A DNA stretch of 64,000 nt, from positions 2,790,001-2,854,000 of the forward strand of contig NZ_CP029145.1 of NCBI RefSeq assembly GCF_003149515.1, read 5' to 3'. Below, piece after piece: positions 7,687-15,046 of this stretch (positions are counted from its first letter, which is position 1; every line of letters starts with the position of its first letter). Under the pieces are notes generated by a model. It ran no database searches and was not told the origin of the DNA. It saw nothing but the letters and a program-made list of their open reading frames with translations. Source of the stretch: Hymenobacter nivis. GTDB lineage: Bacteria; Bacteroidota; Bacteroidia; Cytophagales; Hymenobacteraceae. Both the position numbers and the translations under genes were made by a program.

Positions 7687-7840
7687 GAGCGGTTTCCAAG
7701 TCAGTGTACAGCTTATTGGGTGCGGGCTGCCGGCTTTTCGCCGGCTGTCCGCTTGTCGGTAGAACTACCAGTGCGAAAGGCGAGCGGACAGTCGGTAAAA
7801 AGCCGGTAGCCCGCCCTGTACACTGAATTAGAAACTGCTC
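7687..7840. mobile_element. MITE (154 bp), IS630-related, copy 1
   Basis: Flanked by TA at 7685-7686 and 7841-7842. The terminal inverted repeats are GAGCGGTTTCCAAGTCAGTG (left) and, read inward from the right, GAGCAGTTTCTAATTCAGTG. Inside is a second hairpin (TGCCGGCTTTT / AAAAGCCGGTA). There is no coding capacity. The ends resemble those of the IS630 element at 18500-19509 (GAGCGAATTTCAGG), so that IS type may mobilise it. Confidence 0.75.
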
Positions 7841-7867
7841 TAAGTCCTTATTAGTAGGTCGGATGAA

Positions 7868-8898
7868 TTAGTTTGCATTAAATGGGCTGAACGTAATAAC
7901 GAGTTGCTTCCCGAAATTTGCGAGGCAGCGATTGGTGGCGTAGGCCAAGTCATCGGCCTGGGCGTAGTCCTGGGGTTGGAGCCAACCGCCCTTTAAATGC
8001 CGCCATAGGGTTTCGGCCAGGTTGAGGTGGGGCGAATAGGGCGGCAGAAAAAACAGACGCAGGTCCCGTTGCGCCCAGACCGCCCGCCGTTGCTGGATAA
8101 GATGCGCCTTGTGGATGCTGGCATTGTCTAGCACAATAACCGTTGGACCAGCGATTCGCAGTGAAAGAGCGTCTAATTTTTCGGCCACAAAAGCGGCGGC
8201 AATGTTCTGGCAGGTGGTGGCCCAATGGCACTGGTTATCGCGGCTGAAGAGGCCCCAGCAGTTGAGGCGAACACCTTTTTGAGCGGGGATAAACACGTCT
8301 TCGCCCGGAAATTGCCAGCCGTAGGGCACGTAGCCTTGCTGGCAGACGTGCGATTCATCGCCGTAGAACAGGGTCAACTCGCCGGCCTCGGCCAAGGTCT
8401 CCAATTACGCTAAGCGTTCGACCGTTTCGGCGTAGTGGAGCGGGTCGGGCTCCTTAGCCGGGCGCCGCCGGATGCGCTTGTATTGGCCACCAAGGCTTTT
8501 AAAAAAGCGCGGAAGGCATCGCGTCCCACGGCCGGTTCCCCCGCCACCCGCTGGCTTTCCCACTCGGCCTTGGCCAAGGCAATGCGCTGGCGATTGGTGG
8601 CCACGGCGGCCCGCACGCTGGCTTGGTCAGCGGCGACCGTGAGCAGGGATTTACGGCCGCGTCCGGGCTTAGTTTCCAGCCCGTTAATCCCTTCTTTGCG
8701 GTAGCGTTTGAGCCAGCTGTTGACGCTGACATGACAGAGGCCGACCACTTGACCAACGTCGTGCGAAGTGCGGCCCGTGGCTTTGAGCAGCACCAGTTGG
8801 CAGCGCTGCCGCAGGGTATGATTCGGATGCTGTTTGTACAACGATTCCAGGGCTGCCCGTGCGGCCTCATCCAACAGGGGAGTGTTAACGCGACTCAT
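7868..8898 (-). pseudogene. IS630 family transposase with frameshift and nonsense codon
   Basis: The N-terminal part from ATG 8898 has a winged HTH (VGQVVGLCHVSVNSWLKRYR). At TTTTTTAAAA near 8500 the homology continues one base back (SLGGQYKRIRRRPAKEPDPL), compatible with -1 frameshifting. A TAA near 8405 then interrupts ERLA/LETLAEAG. The C-terminal part holds the catalytic acids: FYGDESHVCQQGYVPYG, VLDNASIHKAH and SPHLNLAETLW. The stop codon makes an active transposase unlikely. Confidence 0.8.
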
Positions 8899-8902
8899 AA
8901 CC

Positions 8903-8910
8903 CAAAGATA
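8903..8910 (-). promoter_or_regulatory. Bacteroidota -7 box TATCTTTG before IS630 copy 2 transposase
   Basis: TATCTTTG (exact TAnnTTTG match) lies five bases upstream of the transposase ATG at 8898, implying a leaderless or very short-leader transcript. Confidence 0.5.
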
Positions 8911-9078
8911 CGCCGATAATGCAAACTATTTCATCCGACCTACTTTTACGGCCGATTGGGGCCACCACCCAGGCCCCGGGTCCTGCCCTGGCCGCGCTGC
9001 GGCCCGCCCCTCCGCCCCGCGCGGCGCCCCCAGCCCCAGGCCGAACTTCCCGGTTAAAGTTGTATTTTACCTGAGATT

Positions 9079-10389
9079 ATGGCCACTGACCTGCTTATGT
9101 CTGCGCCGCCTGCCAAGGGCCCCGCCGGGGGGGGGCCGACGGGGCCCTCGCTGCCCGTGTTCCTTGACCTGGAGCAGCGGCGGGTGCTGCTAGTGGGCGG
9201 CGGCGACGAAGCCCTGGCGCAGCTCACGGCCGTGCTACAAGAGCACCCGCACGCGGCCGTCACGGTGGTGGCCCCGCACCTGCTGCCGGCCCTCTACGCG
9301 CTGGCGGCGCAGCACGAGCAGGTCATCCTGCGCCGCCGCGCCTTCGAGCCCGACGACCTAGTGGGCCACGACCTGGTGCTGGTGGCCGCCACCGACGCCG
9401 CGCTGCACGGCCGCGTGCGGGCCGCCTCGTCGGCCCGGCGGCTGCACGCCGTGGCCGCCTTCGGCCCCGCCGAGGAGGCCGCGGCCATCGACTACTGGCG
9501 GCGCGTGGCCACGGCCTCGCTGGGGGCCTTCGCCATCTTTTTGGTCCTCAACATCTTGTCGTATTACTTCACCTGGCAGCAGGTGTGGGGCGTGGCCCGC
9601 TCGTCGGGCACGTTCTACACGTTCGTCGCGGTGGGGTTTATCGCCCAGCTAGTCGACGGGGTGCTGGGCATGGGCTACGGCGTGGTATCGGCCATCAGCC
9701 TGATGTCGCTGGGGCTAAGCCCGGTGTCGGTCAGCGCCAGCATCCACACGGCCGAGATGTTTGCCAGCGGCGCCTCGGGCTACAACCACTACCGCTTCGG
9801 CAACGTCAACAAGCTCCTGTTCAAGGTGCTGCTGCTGCCGGGCATCGCCGGCTCCATCGGCGGGGCCCTGCTGCTGGCCAGGTTCGGCGATGAGTACGCC
9901 AACATCGTTAAGCCCGTACTAGCGCTGTACCTGCTCGCGCTGGGCGTGCGCATCATCAGCAAAGCCGTGCGCCGGCAGGCCCAGCAGCGCCGCAAGGTGA
10001 AAAACGCCGGCTGGCTGGCCGGCGCCGGCGGCTTCCTCGATTCGTTTGGCGGCGGCGGCTGGGGGCCCCTGGTCACGAGCACGCTCATCGCCAACGGCCG
10101 CACGCCCAACTATGTCATCGGCACCGTCAGCCTGGTCGAGTTCTTCGTGACCTTCGCCAGCGCCCTCACGTTTTTCGCCATGCGGGGCCTCTCGCACTGG
10201 CAAATTGTGGCGGGCCTCATCGTGGGCGGCGTGGCGGCGGCGCCCATCGCCGCCCGCCTGGCCGGCCGCCTGCCCACCCGCTGGATGTTCATCGGCGTGG
10301 GACTGATGGTGGTGGTTTGGAGCCTCTGGGCATTGCATAAAGTGGACGTGGCCGCGGTTTGGCACTACCTGGGGGCCCTATTTAATTAG
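9079..10389 (+). CDS. Fusion of siroheme-synthase-like NAD-binding domain and TSUP (TauE/SafE) transporter
   Basis: 436 residues. Residues about 25-132 match the precorrin-2 dehydrogenase/CysG N-terminal domain: LPVFLDLEQRRVLLVGGGDE, TVVAPHLLPALYAL, AFEPDDLVGHDLVLVAATD. The domain lacks the dimerisation/ferrochelatase part. From about residue 150 there are about eight membrane segments of the TSUP family: VAVGFIAQLVDGVLGMGYGV, SASIHTAEMFASGASGYNHY, FLDSFGGGGWGPLVTSTLIA, IGTVSLVEFFVTFASALTFF. TSUP proteins move sulfite, sulfonates or related anions. With a cys remnant and SAM riboswitch upstream, a role in sulfite handling linked to siroheme is likely. Similar fusions appear to exist in other Bacteroidota. 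The gene is intact although its operon is ruined. Confidence 0.85.
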   Translation: MATDLLMSAPPAKGPAGGGPTGPSLPVFLDLEQRRVLLVGGGDEALAQLTAVLQEHPHAAVTVVAPHLLPALYALAAQHEQVILRRRAFEPDDLVGHDLVLVAATDAALHGRVRAASSARRLHAVAAFGPAEEAAAIDYWRRVATASLGAFAIFLVLNILSYYFTWQQVWGVARSSGTFYTFVAVGFIAQLVDGVLGMGYGVVSAISLMSLGLSPVSVSASIHTAEMFASGASGYNHYRFGNVNKLLFKVLLLPGIAGSIGGALLLARFGDEYANIVKPVLALYLLALGVRIISKAVRRQAQQRRKVKNAGWLAGAGGFLDSFGGGGWGPLVTSTLIANGRTPNYVIGTVSLVEFFVTFASALTFFAMRGLSHWQIVAGLIVGGVAAAPIAARLAGRLPTRWMFIGVGLMVVVWSLWALHKVDVAAVWHYLGALFN

Positions 10390-10435
10390 TCAGCGGGCAC
10401 TTTTGCCAGCGCGCGGGCGTACTTTGGTAGTGCCT

Positions 10436-10443
10436 TAAATTTA
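10436..10443. repeat. 8-bp target duplication of IS1595 element, left copy
   Basis: TAAATTTA, identical to 12697-12704 on the other side of the element. Eight bases is the size expected for the IS1595 family. Confidence 0.8.
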
Positions 10444-10476
10444 GGCAATGATATACGTGTGAACACTAGCTGCATA

Positions 10477-10506
10477 AAATAGCCCCGTAGTAATACGGGG
10501 CTATTT
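10477..10506 (-). terminator. Hairpin terminator after KilA-N gene
   Basis: AAATAGCCCCGTA (10477-10489) pairs with TACGGGGCTATTT (10494-10506). It lies inside the IS1595 element, just beyond the KilA-N stop codon. Confidence 0.75.
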
Positions 10507-10511
10507 CTATT

Positions 10512-11531
10512 CTAAGCCGGTACTAATTCAGCGTCAGATTCCCCATCTGCCTCATTATCCTTCGGCGGCTCGGGTTTCTTGCGCTTTTCTGGTTTCGGCG
10601 GTGGGGGGATAGCCATAAGGCCCTTCAAACTCGCATCAAATTCATTGGCTGGCTTGGGTGGTAGCCTACGTATTTTTTGCGTGGCTTCCATTGACTTAGC
10701 AATATCTAATTTACTTAATGATCTAAGTTGGTCTGCTGCCATTTCCGAAAGGTATCCCAGTCGCTTTGCCCTGGGATGCTGGTCTTTCATTAGCATCGCA
10801 TTAATTACTTCTAAATTGGCAATAACGGCCAACTCGTGAGTGCCAGCATTATCACGAAGATTATATCCTTGCAATGCCCTTGCGGGGTTAGTCTCTCGCC
10901 ATTCCCTAGCTGTTATACCAAAAACCGCTAGGTTCAATACATCCGCCTCTTCCGCGTATTCAAATCGCTCTTTATTTTGAGCAATCTTCAACGTGGGCAA
11001 CAAGTGGTCACGTACCGCATCCGTTTGAATACGATAATTGACTTTGCTTAGCAATCGCTTGATTGTCCAGTCTGGAGTCTGTACCTTTTGCTCCTCCTCC
11101 TTTAGCCGCTGAAACTCTTTGAGAACATAGAGTTTGAAAACGGGGTCAAGCCAAGTGCAAAATTCTAAAGCAATGTCTTCGTGAGCGAATACGGCCCCGC
11201 CACGGCCGCGCTTCACTTCAATACCAATAGCATTGGTAGTTTTTACCCAACGGTCTGGCGACATAGAGAAGCTTTTGCGGGTAATATCCGCCATATGCTC
11301 TTGGAAGGCGTCGTCTCCAAAGTCTCCTTTAGAACCATAAAGCTTCTCCCAAGCAGCTAAGTACTTCATCGTATCACCAGCTCGAAGCCAAGTAGACACT
11401 GCTTGGCCCGCATCCTCCCCTGCTTTCGTGCCAGCAGCGGCTAATTGGCTGATATTGATGTATTTCTGACCTAACACATCTGTTACCAGGATAGGATGAC
11501 TTTGAACCGTCATTGTTAGCTTATTCTTCAT
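10512..11531 (-). CDS. KilA-N domain protein, passenger gene of the IS1595 element
   Basis: 339 residues from ATG 11531. The KilA-N domain covers about residues 20-145: LGQKYINISQLAAAG, STWLRAGDTMKYLAAWEKLY, VKTTNAIGIEVKRGRGGAVF, AHEDIALEFCTWLDPVFKLY. This DNA-binding domain is typical of phages, large DNA viruses and mobile elements. The remainder is helical and ends in a charged Pro/Lys/Glu tail (IPPPPKPEKRKKPEPPKD). No transposition role is known for such proteins; it may be a regulator or an accessory/defence factor. Base composition is much richer in A+T than in the chromosome, and the gene lies within the element's inverted repeats. Confidence 0.85.
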   Translation of the reverse strand: MKNKLTMTVQSHPILVTDVLGQKYINISQLAAAGTKAGEDAGQAVSTWLRAGDTMKYLAAWEKLYGSKGDFGDDAFQEHMADITRKSFSMSPDRWVKTTNAIGIEVKRGRGGAVFAHEDIALEFCTWLDPVFKLYVLKEFQRLKEEEQKVQTPDWTIKRLLSKVNYRIQTDAVRDHLLPTLKIAQNKERFEYAEEADVLNLAVFGITAREWRETNPARALQGYNLRDNAGTHELAVIANLEVINAMLMKDQHPRAKRLGYLSEMAADQLRSLSKLDIAKSMEATQKIRRLPPKPANEFDASLKGLMAIPPPPKPEKRKKPEPPKDNEADGESDAELVPA

Positions 11532-11617
11532 TTCAATTGCATTTTAAAAAGGCCTAGAAAAGTATGTCTTTTTTTAATCCAATAAGTATCATTACGTAAT
11601 ATTCTGTCTTTCAAAAA

Positions 11618-11675
11618 TATAACATAATATGATGCAATTTTAAGTGAAAATACAACCTGTCAAAATTATGTTATA
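11618..11675. promoter_or_regulatory. AT-rich inverted repeat upstream of KilA-N gene
   Basis: TATAACATAAT (11618-11628) and ATTATGTTATA (11665-11675) are exact inverted copies in the 149-bp gap between the transposase stop codon and the KilA-N start. It could be an operator for the KilA-N protein or a transcription boundary. No further feature is seen in this gap. Confidence 0.35.
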
Positions 11676-11680
11676 ATTAC

Positions 11681-12598
11681 TTAGTGTGCAATCAGTGCTT
11701 TGTAGGTCAAGCGTCCGGCAGCATTACCCAGTACCAAGTCAAAGCGTTCGGCGGTTTGCATCCGGCGCGTGTTCCACCGTAGCGAAAACTCGTTCACGTA
11801 GGCTTGCAGATGCTCTAGGCTCATGTAGTGGTAGATGCCATCTACCATGCGCTTGAAGTGGCTCCAAAAGCCTTCCAGTCCGTTGGTGTGCGCCAGCCCG
11901 TTCACGTACTCTTTAGCACTGTGCCGCACGTACTCATGCGTGTAAACCTCGGACATCTTCTGATACACCTGGTACTCGTCGCTCACAATCGTAGCACCTG
12001 CCTGCACTTGCTCTTCCATGATGGGTAGCAGCGTAGCCGCATCTACGGCGGGCACCACTACGGCCACCACGTTGCCTTCGCGCTCTAGCATCCCGAACAC
12101 AGCCGCCTTGGTTTTGAGGCTGCGGCCCTGGTTGCCCGCCGTTTTCTTGTCTTTGTGCTTATTGCTTTCCTTGCCGCCCACAAAGGTTTCATCTACCTCT
12201 ACTACGCCTTCCATCATCGCTTGAAAGTTGGGATGCGCGAAGGCATAGCGCAGACGGTGAAGCAGGAACCAACCCGTTTTTTGCGTTACGTCAATATCGC
12301 GGGCCAACTGGTGCGAGCTGATGCCCTTTTTGTGGCTCGAAAAGATATAGAGAGCCATGAACCACTTTTGCAGCGGTATCTTGGTGTCCTCGAAAATAGT
12401 CCCGTTCTTGACCGTAAAGTACTTGTTGGTGTTCTTGCACTTGAACTTGTGGCCCGCGCACTTGTACACCTTAGAAGTAGGGTCGAAGGGCGAAACCACC
12501 TCGCCAGCCCAGCGCAGTTTCTCCAAGTGGCTAAAGCAAGCGTCCTCGTCGGGAAAGGCTTTTACCAAGTCAAGCAGGCTTTTGAACGGGAGCGACAT
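11681..12598 (-). CDS. IS1595 family transposase
   Basis: 305 residues from ATG 12598, about the usual family size. Near the N-terminus there is a small Cys/His region (VYKCAGHKFKCKNTNKYF) followed by an HTH (SSHQLARDIDVTQKTGWFLL). The ISXO2-like catalytic domain shows VVEVDETFVGGKESNKHKDK, TIVSDEYQVY and HTNGLEGFWSHFKR, the conserved acidic/Asn residues of this family. The frame is intact, so the element may still be active. It shares its orientation with the KilA-N gene 149 bp downstream. Confidence 0.93.
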   Translation of the reverse strand: MSLPFKSLLDLVKAFPDEDACFSHLEKLRWAGEVVSPFDPTSKVYKCAGHKFKCKNTNKYFTVKNGTIFEDTKIPLQKWFMALYIFSSHKKGISSHQLARDIDVTQKTGWFLLHRLRYAFAHPNFQAMMEGVVEVDETFVGGKESNKHKDKKTAGNQGRSLKTKAAVFGMLEREGNVVAVVVPAVDAATLLPIMEEQVQAGATIVSDEYQVYQKMSEVYTHEYVRHSAKEYVNGLAHTNGLEGFWSHFKRMVDGIYHYMSLEHLQAYVNEFSLRWNTRRMQTAERFDLVLGNAAGRLTYKALIAH

Positions 12599-12696
12599 TA
12601 CACCAAGGGCTAGTTTACTGGTGTAAAGATACGGATAAAATCAGTAGGTTGTTACGATATCTGATTTTATTTAGTGTTCACTTGTATATCATCGCC

Positions 12697-12704
12697 TAAA
12701 TTTA
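12697..12704. repeat. 8-bp target duplication of IS1595 element, right copy
   Basis: TAAATTTA as at 10436-10443. It lies only six bases before the antitoxin start codon at 12711, so the insertion removed that gene from its own upstream sequence. Confidence 0.8.
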
Positions 12705-12710
12705 TTTCCT

Positions 12711-12899
12711 ATGACGAAAGAACAGGTAATAAATTCTTTACAAAACTTGCCCGATGACTTCCAGTTGGAGGATTTAATCGAGCGGCTGCTGTTCGTGCAG
12801 CACCTGGACGAGCGAATCGCGCTATCCCAGCAGCCCAGTAACGGTGTTTCTTTCGAGGAAGCGCAGCGCTTGATAAACGCGACCTCCCATACGGCCTGA
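12711..12899 (+). CDS. Small antitoxin-like protein of a RelE/ParE module
   Basis: 62 residues, MTKEQVINSLQNLPDDFQLE then LIERLLFVQHLDERIALSQQ and SFEEAQRLINATSHTA. The layout (short helical DNA-associated or toxin-binding protein with a Glu-rich C-terminus) and its position just before a RelE/ParE-like frame match the antitoxins common in Bacteroidota. The IS1595 insertion ends six bases upstream of the start codon, so expression now depends on sequence inside the element. Confidence 0.6.
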   Translation: MTKEQVINSLQNLPDDFQLEDLIERLLFVQHLDERIALSQQPSNGVSFEEAQRLINATSHTA

Positions 12900-13179
12900 G
12901 TTTCTCACCGTTTGCCTGGAAGATATTTTAGCCATCAGGGAACATTTAGCCGGCCATTCGGCCAGTGCGGCTACGCGCTTCGTGGAATCGGTTTTTGCCA
13001 AAGTGGCCCAATTGGAGTCGTTTCCCCAGCTTGGCCGCATGGTGCCCGAATACTAGCAGCCCTCCGTTCGAGAACTCTTGTACCGTCAGTACCGCATTGT
13101 TTACTGCTTGCTCAGCGACGGCTGTATTTCGGTAATTGCCGTGCGTAGCGGCTTGCTACCACTTGATTTAGAACCGTAA
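12889..13179 (+). pseudogene. RelE/ParE-type toxin, inactivated
   Basis: The frame overlapping the antitoxin end reads PEFLTVCLEDILAIREHLAG, FVESVFAKVAQLESFPQLGR, MVPEY, then TAG at 13054-13056, then QPSVRELLYRQYRIVYCLLS and ends at TAA 13177-13179. This is the RelE/ParE toxin pattern (helix pair, then RELLYRQYRIVY). The TAG is in frame and was probably CAG. No proper start codon is present either: the frame has ATA at 12889 where ATG would be expected. The toxin is dead by point mutation. Confidence 0.7.
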
Positions 13180-13212
13180 AACGGCCCGCCTGAAGCATCA
13201 GGCGGGCCGTTT
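13178..13212. terminator. Bidirectional hairpin terminator
   Basis: AAACGGCCCGCCTGA (13178-13192) pairs with TCAGGCGGGCCGTTT (13198-13212). It lies between the toxin remnant (+) and the convergent aldehyde dehydrogenase (-). Confidence 0.8.
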
Positions 13213-13241
13213 CTATTGGCTATCAAACCCACCCGGGGGCC

Positions 13242-14852
13242 CTACACGTCGAACTTAATACCCTGGGCCAGCGGCAGTTCGGTGGAATAGTTAATGGTGT
13301 TGGTTTGGCGGCGCATGTACACTTTCCAGGCGTCGGAGCCGGATTCGCGGCCGCCGCCGGTTTCCTTTTCGCCGCCGAAGGCCCCGCCGATTTCGGCCCC
13401 GCTCGTGCCGATGTTCACGTTGGCAATGCCGCAGTCGGAGCCGGTGGCGGCCAGGAAGGCTTCGGCCTCGCGCATGTTCAGGGTGAAGATGCTGCTGCTC
13501 AGGCCCTGGCGCACGTCGTTCTGTAAGTCGATGGCGTTTTGCACTTCGCCGATATACTTGATGAGGTAGAGAATCGGGGCGAAGGTTTCTTCCTGCACCG
13601 TGGCGTAGTGGTTTTCCACTTCCATCAGCGCGGGCCGCACGTAGTGGCCGCCGGCGTATTCGGGACCGCTCAGTACCTCGCCGCCGGTCAGTAATTTGCC
13701 GCCTTCGGCCTGCACTTTTGCCAGGGCCCCGGTGAAGGCGGCTACGGCGGCCCCGTCAATCAGGGGCCCCACGAGGGTGCCTTCTTGCAGCGGGTGGCCG
13801 ATGGGCAGCTTGGGGTAGATGGCCAGCAAGCGCTGCTTCACGTCCTCAAAAATACTGTCCTCGATGATGACGCGGCGGGTGCTAGTGCAGCGCTGCCCGG
13901 CCGTGCCCACCGCCCCGAACACAATGGCGCGGATGGCGATGCCGAGATCGGCGTTTTTGGTGACGATGATGGCGTTGTTACCGCCCAGCTCCAGCAGGGC
14001 GCGGCCCAGGCGGGCCCCCACCACTTCGCCCACCTTGCGGCCCATGCGGGTGCTGCCCGTGGCCGACACCAGCGGCACCCGCCGGTCGGCGGCCAGGGCC
14101 GCGCCGATGGTGGCGTCGCCGATAATCAGGTTGAACACGCCCTCAGGAATGTCGTTGTCGGCCAGCACGCTCTTAATGATGTGCTGCACGGCCACCGCCG
14201 TGAGCGGCGTTTTTTCCGAGGGCTTCCAGATGCTGACGTCGCCGCAGACGGCGGCCAGCATGGCGTTCCAGCTCCACACGGCCACCGGGAAGTTGAAGGC
14301 TGAGATGATGCCTACCACGCCCAGCGGCTGGTACTGATCGTACATGCGGTGCGCGGGCCGCTCCGAATGCATGGTAAAGCCGTGCAGCTGGCGGCTCAGG
14401 CCCACCGCAAAGTCGCAGATATCAATCATTTCCTGCACTTCGCCCAGGCCTTCTTGCAGTATTTTACCCATCTCGGCGCTCACTAATTTGCCCAGCGGCT
14501 CCTTGTATTCGCGCAGCTTGTTACCGATTTGGCGCACGATATCGCCGCGCTTGGGGGCTGGTACCAAGCGCCAGGTTTTGAAGGCCTCGGCGGCAGCTTG
14601 CGCCACAGTTTCGTAGTCCGCGGCCGTGGCAAAGGCCACGCTGGCAATGCGCTGCCCGTCGGCGGGGGCGTTGATGACGCGGCGGTCGGCGTTGGGGGCC
14701 CCGCCCCAAGCGCGGCCGGTGCAGTAGGCGGCGTTATCGGCTTCGACGCCGAGCTCGCGCAGCACGTCCTGGAGGCCGTGGGGGTCGGCGTGGAGGTGGC
14801 CACCGGGCACGGCGAGGTCGGCGGCGGTTTCTTGTTCGAGGGCTTGCTTCAT
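13242..14852 (-). CDS. ALDH7-type aldehyde dehydrogenase (alpha-aminoadipic semialdehyde dehydrogenase-like)
   Basis: 536 residues from ATG 14852 (MKQALEQETAADL). It shows the ALDH fold in order: cofactor site GIISAFNFPVAVWSWNAMLA, VSIWKPSEKTPLTAVA, VSATGSTRMGRKVGEVV, the general base region LGRALLELGGNNAIIV, the catalytic cysteine in TAGQRCTSTRRVII, and the closing region YATVQEETFAPILYLIKY. The STRR after the catalytic Cys and the ALLELGGNN motif point to ALDH7/AASADH, which oxidises 2-aminoadipate-6-semialdehyde in lysine breakdown and also general aldehydes. No other lysine catabolism gene is nearby. It has its own -7 box (14914-14921) and appears monocistronic. Confidence 0.9.
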   Translation of the reverse strand: MKQALEQETAADLAVPGGHLHADPHGLQDVLRELGVEADNAAYCTGRAWGGAPNADRRVINAPADGQRIASVAFATAADYETVAQAAAEAFKTWRLVPAPKRGDIVRQIGNKLREYKEPLGKLVSAEMGKILQEGLGEVQEMIDICDFAVGLSRQLHGFTMHSERPAHRMYDQYQPLGVVGIISAFNFPVAVWSWNAMLAAVCGDVSIWKPSEKTPLTAVAVQHIIKSVLADNDIPEGVFNLIIGDATIGAALAADRRVPLVSATGSTRMGRKVGEVVGARLGRALLELGGNNAIIVTKNADLGIAIRAIVFGAVGTAGQRCTSTRRVIIEDSIFEDVKQRLLAIYPKLPIGHPLQEGTLVGPLIDGAAVAAFTGALAKVQAEGGKLLTGGEVLSGPEYAGGHYVRPALMEVENHYATVQEETFAPILYLIKYIGEVQNAIDLQNDVRQGLSSSIFTLNMREAEAFLAATGSDCGIANVNIGTSGAEIGGAFGGEKETGGGRESGSDAWKVYMRRQTNTINYSTELPLAQGIKFDV

Positions 14853-14913
14853 GTATAAAATGGCGACGGGTGGGAAGGCAATGGGACGGGCCGCGATGCG
14901 CGGCTGGCCCCGG

Positions 14914-14921
14914 CAAAAGTA
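14914..14921 (-). promoter_or_regulatory. -7 box TACTTTTG of the aldehyde dehydrogenase gene
   Basis: Exact TAnnTTTG match on the minus strand, about 60 bases upstream of the start codon at 14852. Confidence 0.5.
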
Positions 14922-15046
14922 GGGCCCCGGAGCACCCGCCGCCCCGGGGGGCCAAAAACCTGACGCTGTGCAGCGGTAGGTGAAGAAACCATATCCTTTT
15001 ACCACTACCTTGCCGGCATGTTCACCATTTTCCTTTCTTTCCTTTT

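Larger units (their letters stand above)
7853..8944 (-). mobile_element. IS630-type insertion sequence, copy 2 (inactive transposase)
   Basis: Near-perfect terminal inverted repeats: AGTAGGTCGGATGAATTAGT from 7853 and, inward from 8944, AGTAGGTCGGATGAAATAGT, continuing identically through TTGCATTA. The element is 1092 bp. A TA duplication is not obvious at the ends (TT on both sides), so the flanks may have changed after insertion. Confidence 0.8.
10444..12696 (-). mobile_element. IS1595-type transposon with KilA-N passenger gene
   Basis: A 2253-bp element. Its ends, read inward, are GGCAATGATATACGTGTGAA and GGCGATGATATACAAGTGAA, both continuing CACTA, and it is flanked by 8-bp duplications TAAATTTA. 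It carries an intact IS1595-type transposase (11681-12598) and a KilA-N gene (10512-11531), both on the minus strand. G+C is clearly lower than in the surroundings, indicating recent transfer. Confidence 0.88.

Noticed and set aside
9919..10365. A 148-codon minus-strand frame inside the TSUP fusion gene
   Set aside because: Antisense of membrane helices; the sense strand carries TSUP motifs.
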